Positions 62,804 to 64,000 of a DNA stretch of 64,000 nucleotides are shown piece after piece. The stretch lies in the NCBI GenBank assembly GCA_038502055.1, contig JAXRKN010000037.1:6232501-6296500 (forward strand), read 5' to 3'. Within the stretch, counting starts at the first letter, position 1, and each line of letters starts with the position of its first letter. The DNA is from Tanytarsus gracilentus. Lineage: Eukaryota > Arthropoda > Insecta > Diptera > Chironomidae. The notes beneath the pieces were generated by a model. That model had not been told where the DNA came from. It was given only the letters and a program-made list of their open reading frames with translations, and did no database searches. The translations under genes were made by a program, and so were the position numbers.

Positions 62804-64000
62804 GTACAGGATAATAATTGCGATAAAAAATTGTCTGCAAATCTCCAGGAATAAGATTTAAAAAATATGTGGCAGCAGCAAAAAGAGTTTAATGGCCAAC
62901 AAAGTCCAATTTCTTAGCTATATGTGGTGTATAAAATACATACATGAAGAGAGCGAATCTTAACAACTGAAGAAGTAATAATAAGAAGAAGAAGCATCTC
63001 TTGTGTGTGTGTGTGTGTGAATAAAAAACATTTTCATTTGAGTAAAAAGTCGCTATAAAGTGTCATTAAATGGATTTTTATTTTTTTTGCATTTTCTCCG
63101 CAATGTATATACGCTTGTCATTGTTCACTTAGCAATGACGAATATAAAAATCGGCAGTGCTTGTGTCACCACACTACTGTTTTTAAAACCTCCCTTGGAA
63201 ATGAGAGAGAACTTCACTCGAATGAGTAATTGATGAAGTCATTGTCGTCGCTCTTCTGACTCTACTTTGCTTAGTCGGCTGCCAATTTTTTCTAGATACA
63301 CTAGAACCTATATGAAATTATGCTGAAGGCAATTTTTCAAGGTCAAAAAAGTTTAGAGATAATTTTACGATTTTATGAAATTCAATTTTTGAATGTTCTA
63401 GCAATTTTCTGAGTTTAAAAAAAATATATTAAGGCTAATTTATTCTTTATCGCAAAAAAAAAAGCTTTATCACATAAGAGAAAAAAATTCGGAATGCTTT
63501 TTGAAATGATAAGAAGGAATTTTAGTTACAAAAATTAAAGGTATTTAAAAGGAGAAAAAATTCTAAAAACCGGATTACTTTTTTCCGTATTATTCTATAG
63601 GGATTGCTACATCATGAGTTTGATTGTATTTGTGTGTTACGAGTTTCTTTTGCGCTTGATATGGGAAGAAGAATATTGAACACTTATAATCTCTCTATTT
63701 TCTTGTTTGTTTCCAATAGCACCGCATATAAATTCCCTCTCACTCGTTCTAATCACTCTTACGTTCTTTTTTCCTCTCTCCCTCTCACCGCGGAAGAAAA
63801 AATAACATTCTTCTTTTTTCCTACAAGAATGCCATCCTGCTGATGCGAGAACATATCAAAATATATAATAAGAACTTAAGTCAGAACGTGGTTCGGGTGG
63901 AAAAAAATATTGTGAACAAAAAAACTTGTTTGCACAGAGAGCTCAAGGTCATCATAATTAACTTGCAAAAACACAATTCTGCTCACTTTACTTTTGCTCC
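62804..64000. other. Probable first intron of Lasp (continues beyond the window)
   Basis: AT-rich DNA after the Lasp donor site with a (GT)n run at about 63002-63019. I found no second LIM exon up to base 64000. The ORF at 63604-63843 is low-complexity and shows no family features. Confidence 0.5.

Overview
The window is nuclear DNA from an insect. The intron-exon genes match single-copy Drosophila genes (toutatis, drop out/MAST, NSD/Mes-4, ERR, Atg10, Atg2, Surf1, sugarless, spastin, Lasp). Introns are mostly 50-70 bp with GT-AG borders, and the non-coding DNA is very AT-rich and full of short microsatellites. A small-genome lower dipteran such as a midge fits; that placement is inferred, since no diagnostic mitochondrial or rRNA sequence is present.

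Layout. 1-15.8 kb is gene-dense: the 3' end of toutatis (BAZ2-type chromatin remodeller), the MAST kinase drop out, an intronless fragment of the splicing factor Yju2, the H3K36 methyltransferase Mes-4 (minus strand) and, from a divergent promoter, Atg10. 15.8-33.8 kb is gene-poor: the nuclear receptor ERR (minus strand), a divergent PKA catalytic subunit, and an 8.6 kb stretch with no recognisable gene that carries a hAT-type MITE. 33.8-39.3 kb is a cluster of four small plus-strand genes: two secreted cysteine-rich proteins sharing a CCC...CCC signature, enclosing two SCP2-domain proteins, one of them very divergent. 39.8-49.6 kb is Atg2 (13 coding exons, minus strand, about 2161 aa), with a foldback repeat in intron 2. 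50.4-64 kb is dense again: a ZAD/C2H2 zinc-finger protein, Surf1, sugarless (minus strand), an intronless deoxyhypusine-synthase-like gene with missing cofactor and active-site parts, spastin, and the first coding exon of Lasp, which runs off the right edge.

The genes do not form one pathway. Two (Atg10, Atg2) belong to autophagy, and two (tou, Mes-4) to chromatin. The least ordinary items are the DHS-like probable pseudoenzyme, the Cys-rich/SCP2 cluster, the PKA paralog with an altered C-tail, the Yju2 fragment, and three separate inverted-repeat elements. All exon structures below were read by hand from splice signals. For the multi-exon genes I checked that exon phases add up to whole codons; UTRs are not mapped.
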